Assembly: GCA_905221605.1 (NCBI GenBank)
Contig: CAJNDS010002553.1
Span: 302,000-365,999 of the forward strand
Source of the DNA: Symbiodinium natans
Taxonomy: Eukaryota; Sar; Dinophyceae; Suessiales; Symbiodiniaceae
Direction: 5' to 3'
DNA length: 64,000 nt
The notes under the pieces were generated by a model. That model did no database searches and was not told where the DNA came from. It saw nothing but the letters and a program-made list of their open reading frames with translations. The position numbers and the translations under genes are program-made. Below, in pieces: positions 10,536-19,763 of the stretch (within the stretch, counting starts at the first letter, position 1; each line of letters opens with the position of its first letter).

Positions 10536-11004
10536 AAACCCTAAACCCTAAACCCTAAACCCTAAACCCTAAACCCTAAACCCTAAACCCTAAACCCTAA
10601 ACCCTAAACCCTAAACCCTAAACCCTAAACCCTAAACCCTATACCCTAAACCCTAAACCCTGAACCCTAAGCCCTGAAACCCTAAACCCTGAAACCCTAA
10701 ACCCTAAACCCTGAAACCCTAAACCCTGAAACCCTAAACCCTAAACCCTAAACCCTAAACCAGCATCCCTATCTCGTGCTTTTCGTATACGAGGGGGAAG
10801 GTGGCTGAGAGCCTCAGACACAAGAGCGCTGAAGCGACGTATTCGGCCCTAAACCCTGTAGTTCCGGGCAGTCTGAGATTGTTCAGTTTAGGGTTTAGGG
10901 TTTAGGATTTAGGATTTAGGATTTAGGATTTAGGGTTTAGGATTTAGGGTTTCGGGTCGCAGGAATGGTGGGTCAGAGTTCCAGTTTGGGGTAGTTTGCC
11001 CCAG

Positions 11005-11178
11005 GCAGCCGATCCGAATCGGTGCCCATCCGGACAACAAGATTGTGCTCCAGGCCGACCCTCCCAACTATATTCTTTTTGGGAATTATTTTCTTTATTT
11101 TTGTTAAAATTAAACCCAAGAGGATAGTAGAAATCTTATGTTAATTAAGGTTCTAGCGGGAGTATGGCCAAGAGACCC
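11005..11178 (+). CDS. Candidate exons (11005-11082, 11163-11178) either side of an AT-rich intron
   Basis: The first exon follows CCAG|GC and reads IRIGAHPDNKIVLQADPPNY, then ILFG. The second, 16 nt long, gives MAKRP and ends before GTAAAC. An RIG...ILFG arrangement fits the two edges of an FHA domain and follows the FHA-like exon at 8624, but this is inference. Phase 2 is kept across the GA-AG intron 11083-11162. Confidence 0.4.
11083..11162 (+). mobile_element. AT-rich intronic element, family I (short copy)
   Basis: Starts GGGAATTATTTT, has AAACCCAAGAGGATA in the middle and TTAAGGTTCTA near the end, and stops at GGGAG|TA. Intron 2 of the methyltransferase gene (16166-16310) has the same parts in the same order. 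Confidence 0.55.
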
Positions 11179-11494
11179 GTAAACCCTGAACCCCGCAACT
11201 CTGCACCAAACCCCAAGCCCAAAACCCTAAGCCCTAAACCCTAAATCCCAAACCCCAAACCCTAAACCCTAAACCCCCCTAAACCCTAATCCCTAAACCC
11301 TAATCCCTAAACCCTAAACCCCAGGGGTTGACTTGTCTTCTTCAGGGTTTGAGGCCGGCCTCAAAAATTGGGGTTTAGGGTTTAGGGTTTGGGGTTTAGG
11401 GCTTAGGGTTTAGGGTTTGGAGTTTAGGGTTTAGGGTTTAAGTTAAGGTTTAGGGTTTAGGGTTGGGGCGTAGGGTTGAGGCTTTAGGGCTTAG

Positions 11495-11604
11495 GCATCT
11501 GGCAAGTTCCCTGTGTGGGGATCCTGTTTATGGACACCTGTGAAAGTGTGCGGGGGGCCTTGTGTGAAGACTACACGAAAGGGGGACCTTTACCCAGAGA
11601 ACTG
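11495..11604 (+). CDS. Candidate exon
   Basis: Follows TTAG|GC and reads CVGILFMDTCESVRGALCED. A GC donor (GCCCTAAG) is possible at 11605. About 36 codons without a stop. Confidence 0.5.
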
Positions 11605-11909
11605 GCCCTAAGCCTAAACGCAAAACCCGAAGCCCTAAACCCTAAACCCTAGGCCCTAAACCCTAAACCCTAAACCCTAAACCCTAAACCCTAAACCCTA
11701 AACCCTAAACCCTAAACCCTAAACCCTAAACCCAAAACCCTAAACCCTAAACCCTAACCCCTAAACCTAAACCCTAAACCCTAAACCCTAAACCCTAAAC
11801 CCTAAACCCTAAACCCTAAACCCTAAACCCTAAACCCTAAACCCTAAACCCTAGACCCTAGAACCTAGACCCTAAACCCTAAACCCTAAACCCTAAACTT
11901 CTCATGCAG

Positions 11910-12150
11910 TCGATATTGAAGCATGTGGTCGAGCGCGTCGTTGCGTAAATCATTCGCACATGTCTGCTGAAAGGTCCATTTTTTCCTACCAGCTTTGATC
12001 CCTACTCTTTGTACCTTCTGAAAAGGGTTTAGGGTTTAGGGTCTTAAGGGTAGTTCAGAGGCTTTTTCGTATCTTTGTACAAGCTTGATCCGGGGAAGAT
12101 GGTGACATGCCCCAAACCCTCAGCAGCAAGATGCCAGCGGAACTTTTGTA
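11910..12150 (+). CDS. Two candidate exons (11910-11944, 12059-about 12150)
   Basis: Exon one follows TGCAG and reads SILKHVVERVV before GTAAAT. Exon two follows TTCAG and reads GFFVSLYKLDPGKMV. Phase 2 joins cleanly over the 114-bp GT-AG intron. The 3' end is uncertain, and a GTGACA donor is possible after KM. Confidence 0.45.
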
Positions 12151-12509
12151 AACCCTAAGCCCTAAGCCCTAACCCTAAACCCCAAGCCCTAAACCCTAAA
12201 CCCTAAACCCTAAGCCCTAACCCTAAACCCTAAACCCTAAACCCTAAACCCTAAACCCTAAACCCTCAACCCTAAACCCTAAACCCTAAGCCCTAAACCC
12301 TAAACCCTAAACCCTAAACCTCAAGCCCTATACCCTAAACCTTAAGCCCTTGGGCTGATCTAAGGGTCCTGGGAGATGGCAGCCCTGGGTTGATAAGGGA
12401 AGTGCAGACCTTCTGTTTAAAGGTTCTGAAGTATGGGCCTTTGGGCTTAAAAGGTACTTGGGGGTTTCGGGTTTAGGGTTTAGGGTTTAGGGCTAGGGTT
12501 TAGGGTTTA

Positions 12510-12632
12510 GGGTTCATGGGTACGTCTACCCCCAATTATACGTCTATTTATAACCTACTTAGACTGAGAGGACTTAGGAGGCTTATAAGAGCAGTTATAA
12601 TTGGGGTTATAAGTACCCTGAACCTCCAAGTA
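12510..12632. mobile_element. Family A MITE-like element
   Basis: GGTTCATGGGTAC at the left and GTACCCTGAACCTCCAAG at the right, with CAATTATA/TATAATTG inside. Same subtype as the copy at 24637, with GAGAGGACTTAGG in the centre. Confidence 0.65.
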
Positions 12633-12649
12633 TGTAAAGGGTATGCAAG

Positions 12650-12730
12650 GGCTATATATAGGGGCATATATATATCTATATATATATATATGGTCATATA
12701 TATATATATATATATATAGAATCGGGAGTA
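12650..12730. repeat. TA-rich simple repeat
   Basis: Two (TA)n runs flank GGTCA. Overlapping open frames are repeat translation. Confidence 0.7.
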
Positions 12731-12784
12731 TATAAGGGTTCCCCAATTAAGGAACCCTATGAAGGGACCCATGCAACTACCCAG

Positions 12785-12834
12785 AGTATGTTGAAAAACT
12801 GCCTCGTGGTCACTCGACGATTGGCCCTTTGAAG
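12785..12834 (+). CDS. Candidate exon
   Basis: Follows CCCAG and reads YVEKLPRGHSTIGPLK, ending before GTTTAA. Confidence 0.4.
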
Positions 12835-12964
12835 GTTTAACCCTAAACCCTAAACCCTAAACCCTAAACCCTAAACCCTAAACCCTAAACCCTAAACCCT
12901 AAACCCTAAACCCTAAACCCTAAACCCTAAACCCTAAACCCTAAACCATGGGTATAGGGTTAAG

Positions 12965-13054
12965 CGCTTTTGGGATGCCTTTGAAAGAGCTGGCCACATA
13001 AGTAACCCCGCACAACAACAAGTGAACAGAAAACTCTCACAAACCTTCTGTAGG
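12965..13054 (+). CDS. Candidate exon with GTAGGA donor
   Basis: Follows TTAAG and reads RFWDAFERAGHISNPAQQQV, then NRKLSQTFCR. It ends before GTAGGA. Stop-free with a mixed, protein-like composition. Confidence 0.5.
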
Positions 13055-13176
13055 GTAGGATGCCCCCAAACCCCAAACCCCAAACCCCTAAACCCTAACC
13101 CCTTAACCCGAAACCCTAAACCCTAAACCCTAAACCCTAAACCCTAAACCCTCAACCCAAAGCCCTAAGCCACCAG

Positions 13177-13262
13177 GGCTTGGGTGTTCCGGACTACCTC
13201 TGCGAGATCGAGAATCTCGAGGACCAAGGCGTCGTGGTTCCCTGGCTCAGCAGCGTACGAAA
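13177..13262 (+). CDS. Candidate exon
   Basis: Follows CCAG and reads LGVPDYLCEIENLEDQGVVV, then PWLSSVRK. A GC donor (GCTATCC) is possible at 13263. Confidence 0.5.
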
Positions 13263-13483
13263 GCTATCCCTAAACCCTAAACCCTAAACCCTACACCCTA
13301 AACCCTAAACCCTAAACCCTAAATCCTAAATCCTAAACCCTAAACCCCAAACCCTAGACCCTAAACCCTAAACCCCAAACCCTAGACCCTAAACCCTAAA
13401 CCCTGAACTAAGTAGGGTTTCTGCTTTGTAGGGGGGTTCTTCTTAGGGTATCTGGGGGCTATTAAGGTATAAGGGTAACAGAA

Positions 13484-13520
13484 CAGGAGGCCACCGGCTT
13501 TTATCAGCTCTGGCTCAGGT
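13484..13520 (+). CDS. Candidate short exon
   Basis: AACAG|GAGGCC opens EATGFYQLWLR before GTTTAGG. Two frames are possible. Confidence 0.3.
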
Positions 13521-13999
13521 TTAGGGTTTAGGGTTTAGGGTTGTTTAGGGTTTAGGGTCTAGGGTTTGCAGCTGCAGGGTAGTAGGTCACAACCTTCCAA
13601 AACTTAACTTGTTCATAAGAGGAAATGGGAAATAGGTACCTCATGTCCCGTATCTATCCCTTTAGAAAGACCCAGGCACTAAACCCTAAACCCTAAACCC
13701 TAAACCCTAAACCCTAAACCCTAAACCCTAAACCCTAAACCCTAAACCCTAAACCCTAAACCCTAAACCCTAAACCCTAAACCCTAAACCCTAAACCCTA
13801 ACACTAAACCCTAAACCCTAAACCCTAAACCCTAAACCCTAAACCCTAAACCCTAAACCCTAAACCCTAAACCCTAAACCCTAAACCCTAAACCCTAAAC
13901 CCTAAACCCTAAACCCTAAACCCTAAACCCAGGCAAGGCACCTGATATCCCCTATAAGCCCCTTTACCGGGCAGGCCCCAGGCGACCCTGTCGGGTTTC

Positions 14000-14395
14000 C
14001 TTTAACCCTTAAACCCCTAAACCCTTAAACCCCTAAACCCCTAAACCCCTAAACCCTTAAACCCCTAAACCCCTAAACCCTAAACCCTGAAACCCTGAAA
14101 CCCTGAAACCCTGAAACCCTGAAACCCTTAAACCCCCAAACCCCCTCGACCCTCAACCCTTCAGCTTGCGGGCCGACCCTCAGACTCCCAAGCCCGGCCC
14201 CCCAAAGCTTTAGAATTCAGGGTTTTGAGGGTTTTGAGGGTTTTGAGGGTCTTGAGGGTTTTGAGGGTTTTGAGGGTTTTGAGGGTTTTGAGGGTTTTTT
14301 GGAGGGTTTTTTGGGGGGTTTTTAGGGTTTTTAGGGTTTTTAGCGTTTTTGGGGTTTTCAGGGTTTTTAGGGTTTTTAGGGTTTAGAGTTTATCC
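14000..14395. repeat. Block of telomere-like variants, including TTTTGAGGG
   Basis: CCCCTAAA and CCCTGAAA units at 14000-14130 are followed by about eight TTTTGAGGG nonamers at 14219-14295. A short coding-like island (QLAGRPSDSQARPPKALEF, about 14160-14218) lies between. Confidence 0.6.
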
Positions 14396-14533
14396 AAAAG
14401 CGCGCTATGCACGTTTCTTAGGTTCTGCGCGCTACTAGACATGATCGCGTTTCTTAAGAAAGCCGGCAGGATTTGAGATTTTTCTTTCATCATGTTTACA
14501 TAGAGACAAGACTAAAGACACCCGATTGGGCTC

Positions 14534-14749
14534 ATGAAACCTGACGGGTTACTGGCATGGAAAGAAGCCAAGTTTTTAGGCTTGTTGATGGCGCTTTCGC
14601 ACGTTTCTTGGAATCCTGTTTCTCAGAAATCTTGGGCCAAAAGAGCGGCCATTCTGGCAAAAGTGAACACACGAACAAATCAGCAATTCCGACCAGTACT
14701 TAAAGAAACGCAGTCCTACGAAAGGTGTGCGATGTTGCATTACGTATAG
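14534..14749 (+). CDS. Hypothetical protein segment, 71 codons
   Basis: ATG to TAG in one frame. It begins MKPDGLLAWKEAKFLGLLMA and continues with a basic stretch. It lies in unique sequence with no telomere-like insertion. It is either a small intact gene or a terminal exon. No family is recognised. Confidence 0.4.
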   Translation: MKPDGLLAWKEAKFLGLLMALSHVSWNPVSQKSWAKRAAILAKVNTRTNQQFRPVLKETQSYERCAMLHYV

Positions 14750-14879
14750 TTTAGGGCTTCGGGTTTGGGGCTTCGGGTTTCGGGCTTACGGCTCGGGCTT
14801 AGGATTTAGAGCTTCGGGTTGAGGGCTTAGGGCTTCGGGCTTCGGGTTTAGAGCTTATGCCCAAACCTTGTCACCCTGC

Positions 14880-14951
14880 AAGCAACAACCATCAACCCTG
14901 AGCGCAAACCATGCTCCTCCCAAGCGCAAACCGTGCTCCTCCAATTCACAG
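14880..14951 (+). CDS. Candidate exon with a small internal duplication
   Basis: Follows GCAAG. The sequence AGCGCAAACCATGCTCCTCC is followed at once by an imperfect copy. All three frames are partly open, so the reading is uncertain. Confidence 0.3.
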
Positions 14952-15151
14952 GGTTTAGGGTTTAGGGTGTAGGGTGTAGAGTCTAGGGTTTAGAGACTGG
15001 GGTTTTAGGGTTCAGGGTTCAGAGTTTAGGGTTAAGAGTTTAGGCCCTAAACCCTAAACCCTAAACCCTAAACCCTAAGCCCCAAACCCGAAACCCTAAA
15101 CCCTAAACCCTAAACCTAGGGTTTAGAGTTTTACTTAACTTCAGATTTCAG

Positions 15152-15247
15152 CGGTAGTTTCCCAGGTGCGAACGTGCCAGCAGCCGCAGAACGTGAACCC
15201 CCGGCTGAGCATGAAGGCCTTCTCTCTTTTTTCCCTTTCCGTTTTCC
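15152..15247 (+). CDS. Candidate exon
   Basis: Follows ATTTCAG and reads GANVPAAAEREPPAEHEGLL, ending before GTTTAGG. Confidence 0.4.
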
Positions 15248-15383
15248 TCGGGTTTAGGGTTTTGGCTTTAGGGTCTAGGGTTTAGGGTCGTGAAGGCCTT
15301 TCTTGGGAGGGTGTAGGGCGTATTTAGGGGGCATAGAGTGCAGGGATTTAGAGTGTAGGGTTCACGAGTTTGGGGGTTTAGAG

Positions 15384-15540
15384 TACTTGTCCGGAGCTTG
15401 TGGAGTTTGATCGGAGGATTCAAGAGGCCGTGTTGCAGAACAAGTCGAAAAGTCTTCAAACCCCCGGGAGATCAGTCAGAGCTCCGTTTTGGCTTGTTGG
15501 AGCTTCAAAGTGGAGCTTCAATCCCCAGTCCGCAACGTAG
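15384..15540 (+). CDS. 3' terminal exon of the gene upstream of the methyltransferase
   Basis: Open from AG at 15382-15383 to TAG at 15538-15540. It reads CPELVEFDRRIQEAVLQNKS, a basic stretch, then RAPFWLVGASKWSFNP. The stop lies 29 bp before the methyltransferase ATG. The upstream extent of this gene is not known; some islands between 8 and 15 kb may belong to it. Confidence 0.5.
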
Positions 15541-15569
15541 AGCATGCAGAGCTCATCTGCCTAAGCGCG

Positions 15570-18276
15570 ATGAAGGTGGCTTTGGTGCTTTTGCTCCCCT
15601 TGGTGGCTTCGGCCCTTCGTCGCCTAAGGGGTGCCAAGGCGAACAGACCTTCGCTGGAGGAAATCCTAGGTCTGACAGGCCACATTGACCGTGGCCACTG
15701 CCAGAACAAGGGTAGGAACTGGACGAAGCACTTCTGCGGCGTGCCAAGCTCGAGCTTGAGCAAGAGCAAGGTGATTGACTTCAGTGATGTCCAGGAGTCT
15801 GGCATCTGCAGCCAGTGGAACCAGGACCGCTAACCCTAAACCCTAAACCCTAAACCCTAAACCCTAAACCCTAAACCCTAAACCCTAAACCCTAAACCCT
15901 AAACCCTAAACCCTAAACCCTAAACCCTAAACCCTGAACCCTGAACCCTGAACCCTGAACCCTAAACCCTAAACCCTAAACCCTAAACCCTAAACCCTAA
16001 ACCCTAAGCCCTAAACCCTAAAGCCTAAACCCAGGACCGCTACCTGAATGCCATCTTCAAGGCCATCGGAACCACCAACACCTACTTCGTGGAGTTCGGG
16101 AGCCGCCGCCCCGAAGTCCTGAACTCGGCCCACTTCCGCTTGAACTGCGGCTACATCCCCGATGGGAATGATTTTTTCATTTTTTGTATATATAAAACCC
16201 AAGAGATTATTCAACATATCATTTTTGTTGGGGATTTGTTTCATTTTTGTTTATATAAAAACCCAAGGGAGTATTAAACATACTTTTGTTAAGGTCCTAT
16301 ATAAGGGGAGTAGAGGTGGCTGGAAGGGCCTGCTGATGGATGGCGCCCCCGGATCCTCGGTCCATGGACCCTGCCCTTCTTGCCCTGGGCAAGACCTGCT
16401 CCAGGAACCCGACGATGCCCCGGTGCGCCTACGCCAGGCATCCTTGTAGGGTTTAGGGCTTCGGGCTTAGGGGTTTAGGGTTTAGGGTTTAGGGCTTAGG
16501 GCTTAGGGTTTAGGGTTTAGGTTTAGGGCATTCTTGGTAGCCCAGTGGTACCCTTTGCCCTTTTTTTGGGTTCTGGGTTTTTAGGGTTTAGGGTTTAGGG
16601 TTAAAAGTAGCCAACCCCAAAAAGGGTGCCCTTGTCGGAATATGGTTACTGGGCTGCCAGGCATTCCTGACGGCGGAGAACATCAACGACAAGTTCCAGA
16701 TGCACAAGGTGCCGTGTGAGTTCGATCTCCTCACGGTGGACGTGGACTGGAACGATTACTGGCTCGTCAAGGCGCTGGACTTCGGTCGCTTCCGGCCACG
16801 CGTGGTGGCCATCGAGTTCAGCAGCTACTTCAGGGGCTCCGAGAAGCAGGTGCGCTCGTACAAGCCCGATGGCGTTTGGGGTGGGGCGGGAGACTTAGCA
16901 TCTGAGTGAGTACACTTTACACTTTCTGGGATACTCTAACCCCCTATATAACCCCCTATAGAAGTGAAAGTGTACTTTTTTTGGGGCTTATGATAACCCT
17001 AAACCCTAAACCATAGACTCTAAACCCTAAACCCTAAACCCTAAACCCTAAACCCTAAACCCTAAACCCTAAACCCTAAACCCTAAACCCTAAACCCTAA
17101 ACCCTAAACCCTGAACCCTAAACCCTAAACCCTAAACCCTAAACCCTAAACCCTAAACCCCATATGAACTCCAGCAACTAAGGAGAGGTCACCGGTGCCT
17201 CCTTGGCCGCGCTGGACGCCCTCATGCAGGCCAAAGGCTACCGGCTGGTCGCTCAGGTGGCCGGCGAGCATGGCATCTTAGTAGCTGAGTGTGGGAGGCC
17301 CTTAGGCTTTAGGCTTTAGGGTTTAGGGTTTAGGGTTTAGGGTTTAGGGTAGCTGAGTGAGTGCACTTTACTCTTTTTGGGATATCATAATCCCCTATAG
17401 AACTGAAAGTGTACACTTCTTTGGGGCCGATGAACCCAGCAACTAAGGCATTTGGGTTTCGGCCAAGGAGATGAATCCCGACGACCACGCAATGAAGCTT
17501 GACCCAGCAGTACCCTTTACCCTTTTTTGGGTTCTGGGTTCCCTTGTAAACACGCCAACCACAAAAGGGTGCCCTTATTGTAAGATGGTCACTGGGCTAC
17601 CAAGGAAGATTCCAACCCTAAACCCTAAACCCTAAACTTTCCTAAGCCCTAAACCCTAAACCCTAAACCCTAAACCCTAAACCCTAAACCCTAAACCCTA
17701 AACCCTAAACCCTAAACCCTAAACCCTAAACCCTGAACCCTGAACCCTGAACCCTGAACCCTGAACCCTGAACCCTGAACCCTAAACCCTAAACCCTAAG
17801 CCCTAAACCCTAAACTCTAAGCCCTAAACCCTAAACCCTAAACCCTTACCAAGGAAGATTCCCGAGGAGATCTCCGAGGGATGGATGTTTGCCCTGCGAC
17901 GGGACGGTTTTCCTGCACCAGGATTCGAGCAGGTGACATGGCTTTTTTTTTGCTGGCTGGCTCTGAGGACTTTAACCTTTTTTTGGTTTAGGGTTTAGGG
18001 TTTAGGGTTTAGGGTTTAGGGTTTAGGGTTTAGGGTTTAGGGTTTAGGGTTTAGGGTTTAGGGTTTAGGGTTTAGGGTGCAATAAGGAGCCTAAAAGTTA
18101 AGCTTTCAGGAGTGGTTCAGAAGTCAGCCAAGGTTCTCGATCCTTGTGAGGACTTCGGCTGCCAAGAGAAAGCCAGCTCATGCGACAAGGGTGGCGGCTC
18201 TGCTCTGAAAAAAAAGGGGGTCGGAAGAATGACTAATCATAATTTCTGGTGGTCCCTTATCAGTATACTTTCATAA
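15570..18276 (+). CDS. Secreted FkbM-family methyltransferase-like gene, seven or more exons
   Basis: Exons: 15570-15824, 16035-16165, 16311-16437, 16661-16889, 17183-17272, 17448-17493 and 17854-about 17935; a further exon probably lies in 18085-18276. All phases join without a stop. ATG 15570 is chosen because it opens MKVALVLLLPLVASA, a clear signal peptide; an in-frame ATG at 15489 lies within the upstream exon. FkbM/Methyltransf_21 landmarks follow in order: TYFVEFGSRRPEVL (SAM-binding start), WKGLLMDG, FLTAENINDKF, FDLLTVDVDWNDYW, RPRVVAIEFSSYF, TGASLAALDALMQAKGYRLV and GWMFALRRDGF. Family members usually show IDIDGNDYW where this has a Trp. The role is probably O-methylation of a glycan or small molecule in the secretory route; this is inferred from the family. 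Introns 1, 2, 4 and 6 are GA-AG; 3 and 5 are GC-AG. No lesion is seen in the seven exons. Confidence 0.75.
15825..16034 (+). other. Intron 1: telomere-like tract between 12-bp direct repeats
   Basis: CCAGGACCGCTA occurs at 15821-15832 and again at 16031-16042. Everything between is CCCTAAA with a few CCCTGAA units. Splicing GA-AG at the repeat restores NQDRYLNAIF exactly. The tract therefore sits inside a once-continuous exon with its target duplicated. Confidence 0.75.
16166..16310 (+). mobile_element. Intron 2: AT-rich family I element
   Basis: Starts GAATGATTTTTTC and ends GGGGAG|T. It contains two tandem copies of a roughly 60-bp unit with TATATAAAACCCAAG. The same start, middle and end occur in the intron at 11083-11162. 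Confidence 0.65.
16438..16660 (+). other. Intron 3: TTTAGGG tract plus family B element
   Basis: Near-copies of GGCATCCTTG occur at 16437, 16528 and 16660. Between the first two is a TTTAGGG tract. Between the last two is the family B element 16531-16660, whose 3' end ACTGGGCTGCCAG supplies the acceptor CAG. The donor is GC. Confidence 0.65.
16890..17182 (+). other. Intron 4: family E element split by a CCCTAAA tract
   Basis: Starts GAGACTTAG and ends CTAAG|GAGAGG. Family E sequence (GTGAGTACACTTTACACTTT, then AGTGAAAGTGTAC) runs to TTATGAT at 16994. A CCCTAAA tract follows, and element sequence resumes at ATGAACTCCAGCAACTAAG. ATGA is present on both sides of the tract. Confidence 0.65.
17273..17447 (+). 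other. Intron 5: family E element with a TTTAGGG tract near its 5' end
   Basis: GCATCTTAG is the donor side and GCATTTGGG begins the next exon. GTAGCTGAGTG at 17281-17291 recurs at 17349-17359, flanking the TTTAGGG tract. The element then ends GATGAACCCAGCAACTAAG. Confidence 0.65.
17494..17853 (+). other. Intron 6: family B element, then a CCCTAAA tract with a 16-bp duplication
   Basis: GAAG precedes a family B element (17498-17604, CTTG...CTACCAAG) and follows it. TACCAAGGAAGATTCC then occurs on both sides of a 230-bp CCCTAAA tract (first copy about 17600-17615, second 17848-17863). Splicing at the outer GA-AG restores HAMKIPEEIS. Confidence 0.7.
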
Positions 18277-18323
18277 TCCCCCAAACCCAATTCTAAATCA
18301 TTATTAAAGCCCGTAGTGTAGCT

Positions 18324-18486
18324 GCAAGCAGAGGAAATGATGATTCCCACCTCGCCGAAGCAAACCAGGGCGATGAGAATTCCGACGAAGGCGATGGTGA
18401 TCCCACCCGCGTGGACTCTTCTCGGTATGCTGAAAACGAATTCGTCTTAGGACGATGATGATGCGGAACTTGAGCCATCTGCCTGA
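18324..18486 (+). CDS. Acidic coding-like segment with a frame change
   Basis: Reads EANQGDENSDEGDGDPTRVD and on to ENEFVL. A one-base shift near 18450 then continues DDDDAELEPSA to TGA at 18484-18486. It may be a later exon of the methyltransferase gene with an unrecognised splice, or a decayed copy. Confidence 0.35.
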
Positions 18487-18567
18487 CCACTCGAAAAAGC
18501 ACCTTTCACATGAGGTTCTGCTTGGAGCTTGTTGGTTTAGGACCTTGGGTTTATGGGTATCAATAAG

Positions 18568-18704
18568 TACTTGGAGGTTCATGGTACTCATTAACCAATT
18601 ACAACTGTACTTGTAGCTGTACTTATAGCCATATTAAGGCACTTGTGGGGCTTATAAGTACAGTTATAAGTACAGTTCTAATTGGTTCCATGAACCTCCA
18701 AGTA
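18568..18704. mobile_element. Family A MITE-like element (long copy)
   Basis: Ends TACTTGGAGGTTCATGGTAC and CCATGAACCTCCAAGTA are inverted, with CAATTACAACTGTACTT/AGTACAGTTCTAATTGG inside. Confidence 0.75.
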
Positions 18705-18743
18705 GGGATGCAAGTAACACAAGGCTACAACTAGAGATAACAG

Positions 18744-18815
18744 CCAACTTTCCACCTGAATCCAAAGTCCTATCCGGAAGCGTTCGCGGCCGCCGCAACT
18801 GCAGATGCACTAGAC
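18744..18815 (+). CDS. Candidate exon
   Basis: Follows ACAG and reads TFHLNPKSYPEAFAAAATAD, ending before GACCCTAG, a possible GA donor. Confidence 0.4.
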
Positions 18816-19145
18816 CCTAGACCCGAAACCCTAAACCCTAAACCCTAAACCCTAAACCCTAAACCCTTCACCCTTAACCCAAAACCCTATCGCCCACGAG
18901 TCTTGGGGGGGGCGTAAGGAGGGAAAAAAGGCTTCCGAAACCCATCCAACACGCTGCCAAGGTCGGCGGAAACTACTGATATCCCGAATAATCCCAGCTA
19001 CCCAAACACCCCTAAAAATCCTGCTAGCCATAAGAAGCCTAAGCCTAGTTCTAACAACCCCAATAGCGCTACTAACCCTAACGACCCTAAACCCCACCAG
19101 TTTAAAGCCTAAACCTTAAACCAACCCTTCTTGTCCTCGTGTCAG

Positions 19146-19561
19146 GCGCGGGTGTGCGTCAACGGCTCGGCGATGACTGGGGAGGAGCAGCGAAAGCTGA
19201 AGGTGCAGCCCCCCCACCCCCGCCGGCATGGGCTTAGGGTGTTTCGGGTTTAGGGAATAAGGGGGTGTGGGGTTTCTGGGTGCAGGGTTTATGATGGAAG
19301 GTTGTGGGACTGAGGCTTCTTGAATGAGGGTTTAGGGGGTTTGGGGTGCAGGGTTTCGTGTCCCTAAGCCTAAGAGCCCTACGCCCTAAACAGCCTGAAC
19401 CCGAAGACCCTGATTTCTATAAGCTCTAATCATAGAGCAGCCTCAAAACCCCCCCGAAACCTCAACTACAGCAACCCTAAACCCTAAACCCGAAACCCGA
19501 AACCCGAGCCCTAAAGTCCTGGATCCTCCAGACAAGGAGCTACAAGGGGCCAAATCTGCGG
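19146..19561 (+). CDS. Two candidate exons (19146-19202, 19517-19561)
   Basis: Exon one follows GTCAG|GC and reads ARVCVNGSAMTGEEQRKLK before GTGCAG. Exon two follows AAAG and reads SWILQTRSYKGPNLR before GCTTAG. Phase 0 at both junctions. The product is unknown. Confidence 0.4.
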
Positions 19562-19632
19562 GCTTAGGGTTTAGGGTTTAGGGTTTAGGGTTTGGGGTTT
19601 TGGGTCTAGGGTTTAGGGTTTAGGGTTTAGGG

Positions 19633-19763
19633 TTTGGAGGTTCATGGTACTTCTTAACCAATAATAATGGTGCTTATAACAATATATAAGGAAACTTAAG
19701 GGGCTTATAAGTGGGTTTTCAGTACAGTTACAAGTGGTTAATCAGTACCATGAACCTCCAAGT
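19633..19763. mobile_element. Family A MITE-like element
   Basis: TTGGAGGTTCATGGTAC at the left abuts a TTTAGGG tract. The right end is CCATGAACCTCCAAGT. Confidence 0.75.

Noticed and set aside
12516-12772. Ile/Tyr-rich frames on both strands
   Set aside because: They run through the TA repeat and a family A element.
15518-15805. Minus-strand frames opposite the methyltransferase first exon
   Set aside because: The plus strand has the signal peptide, the family motifs and the phase-consistent exons. These are shadows.
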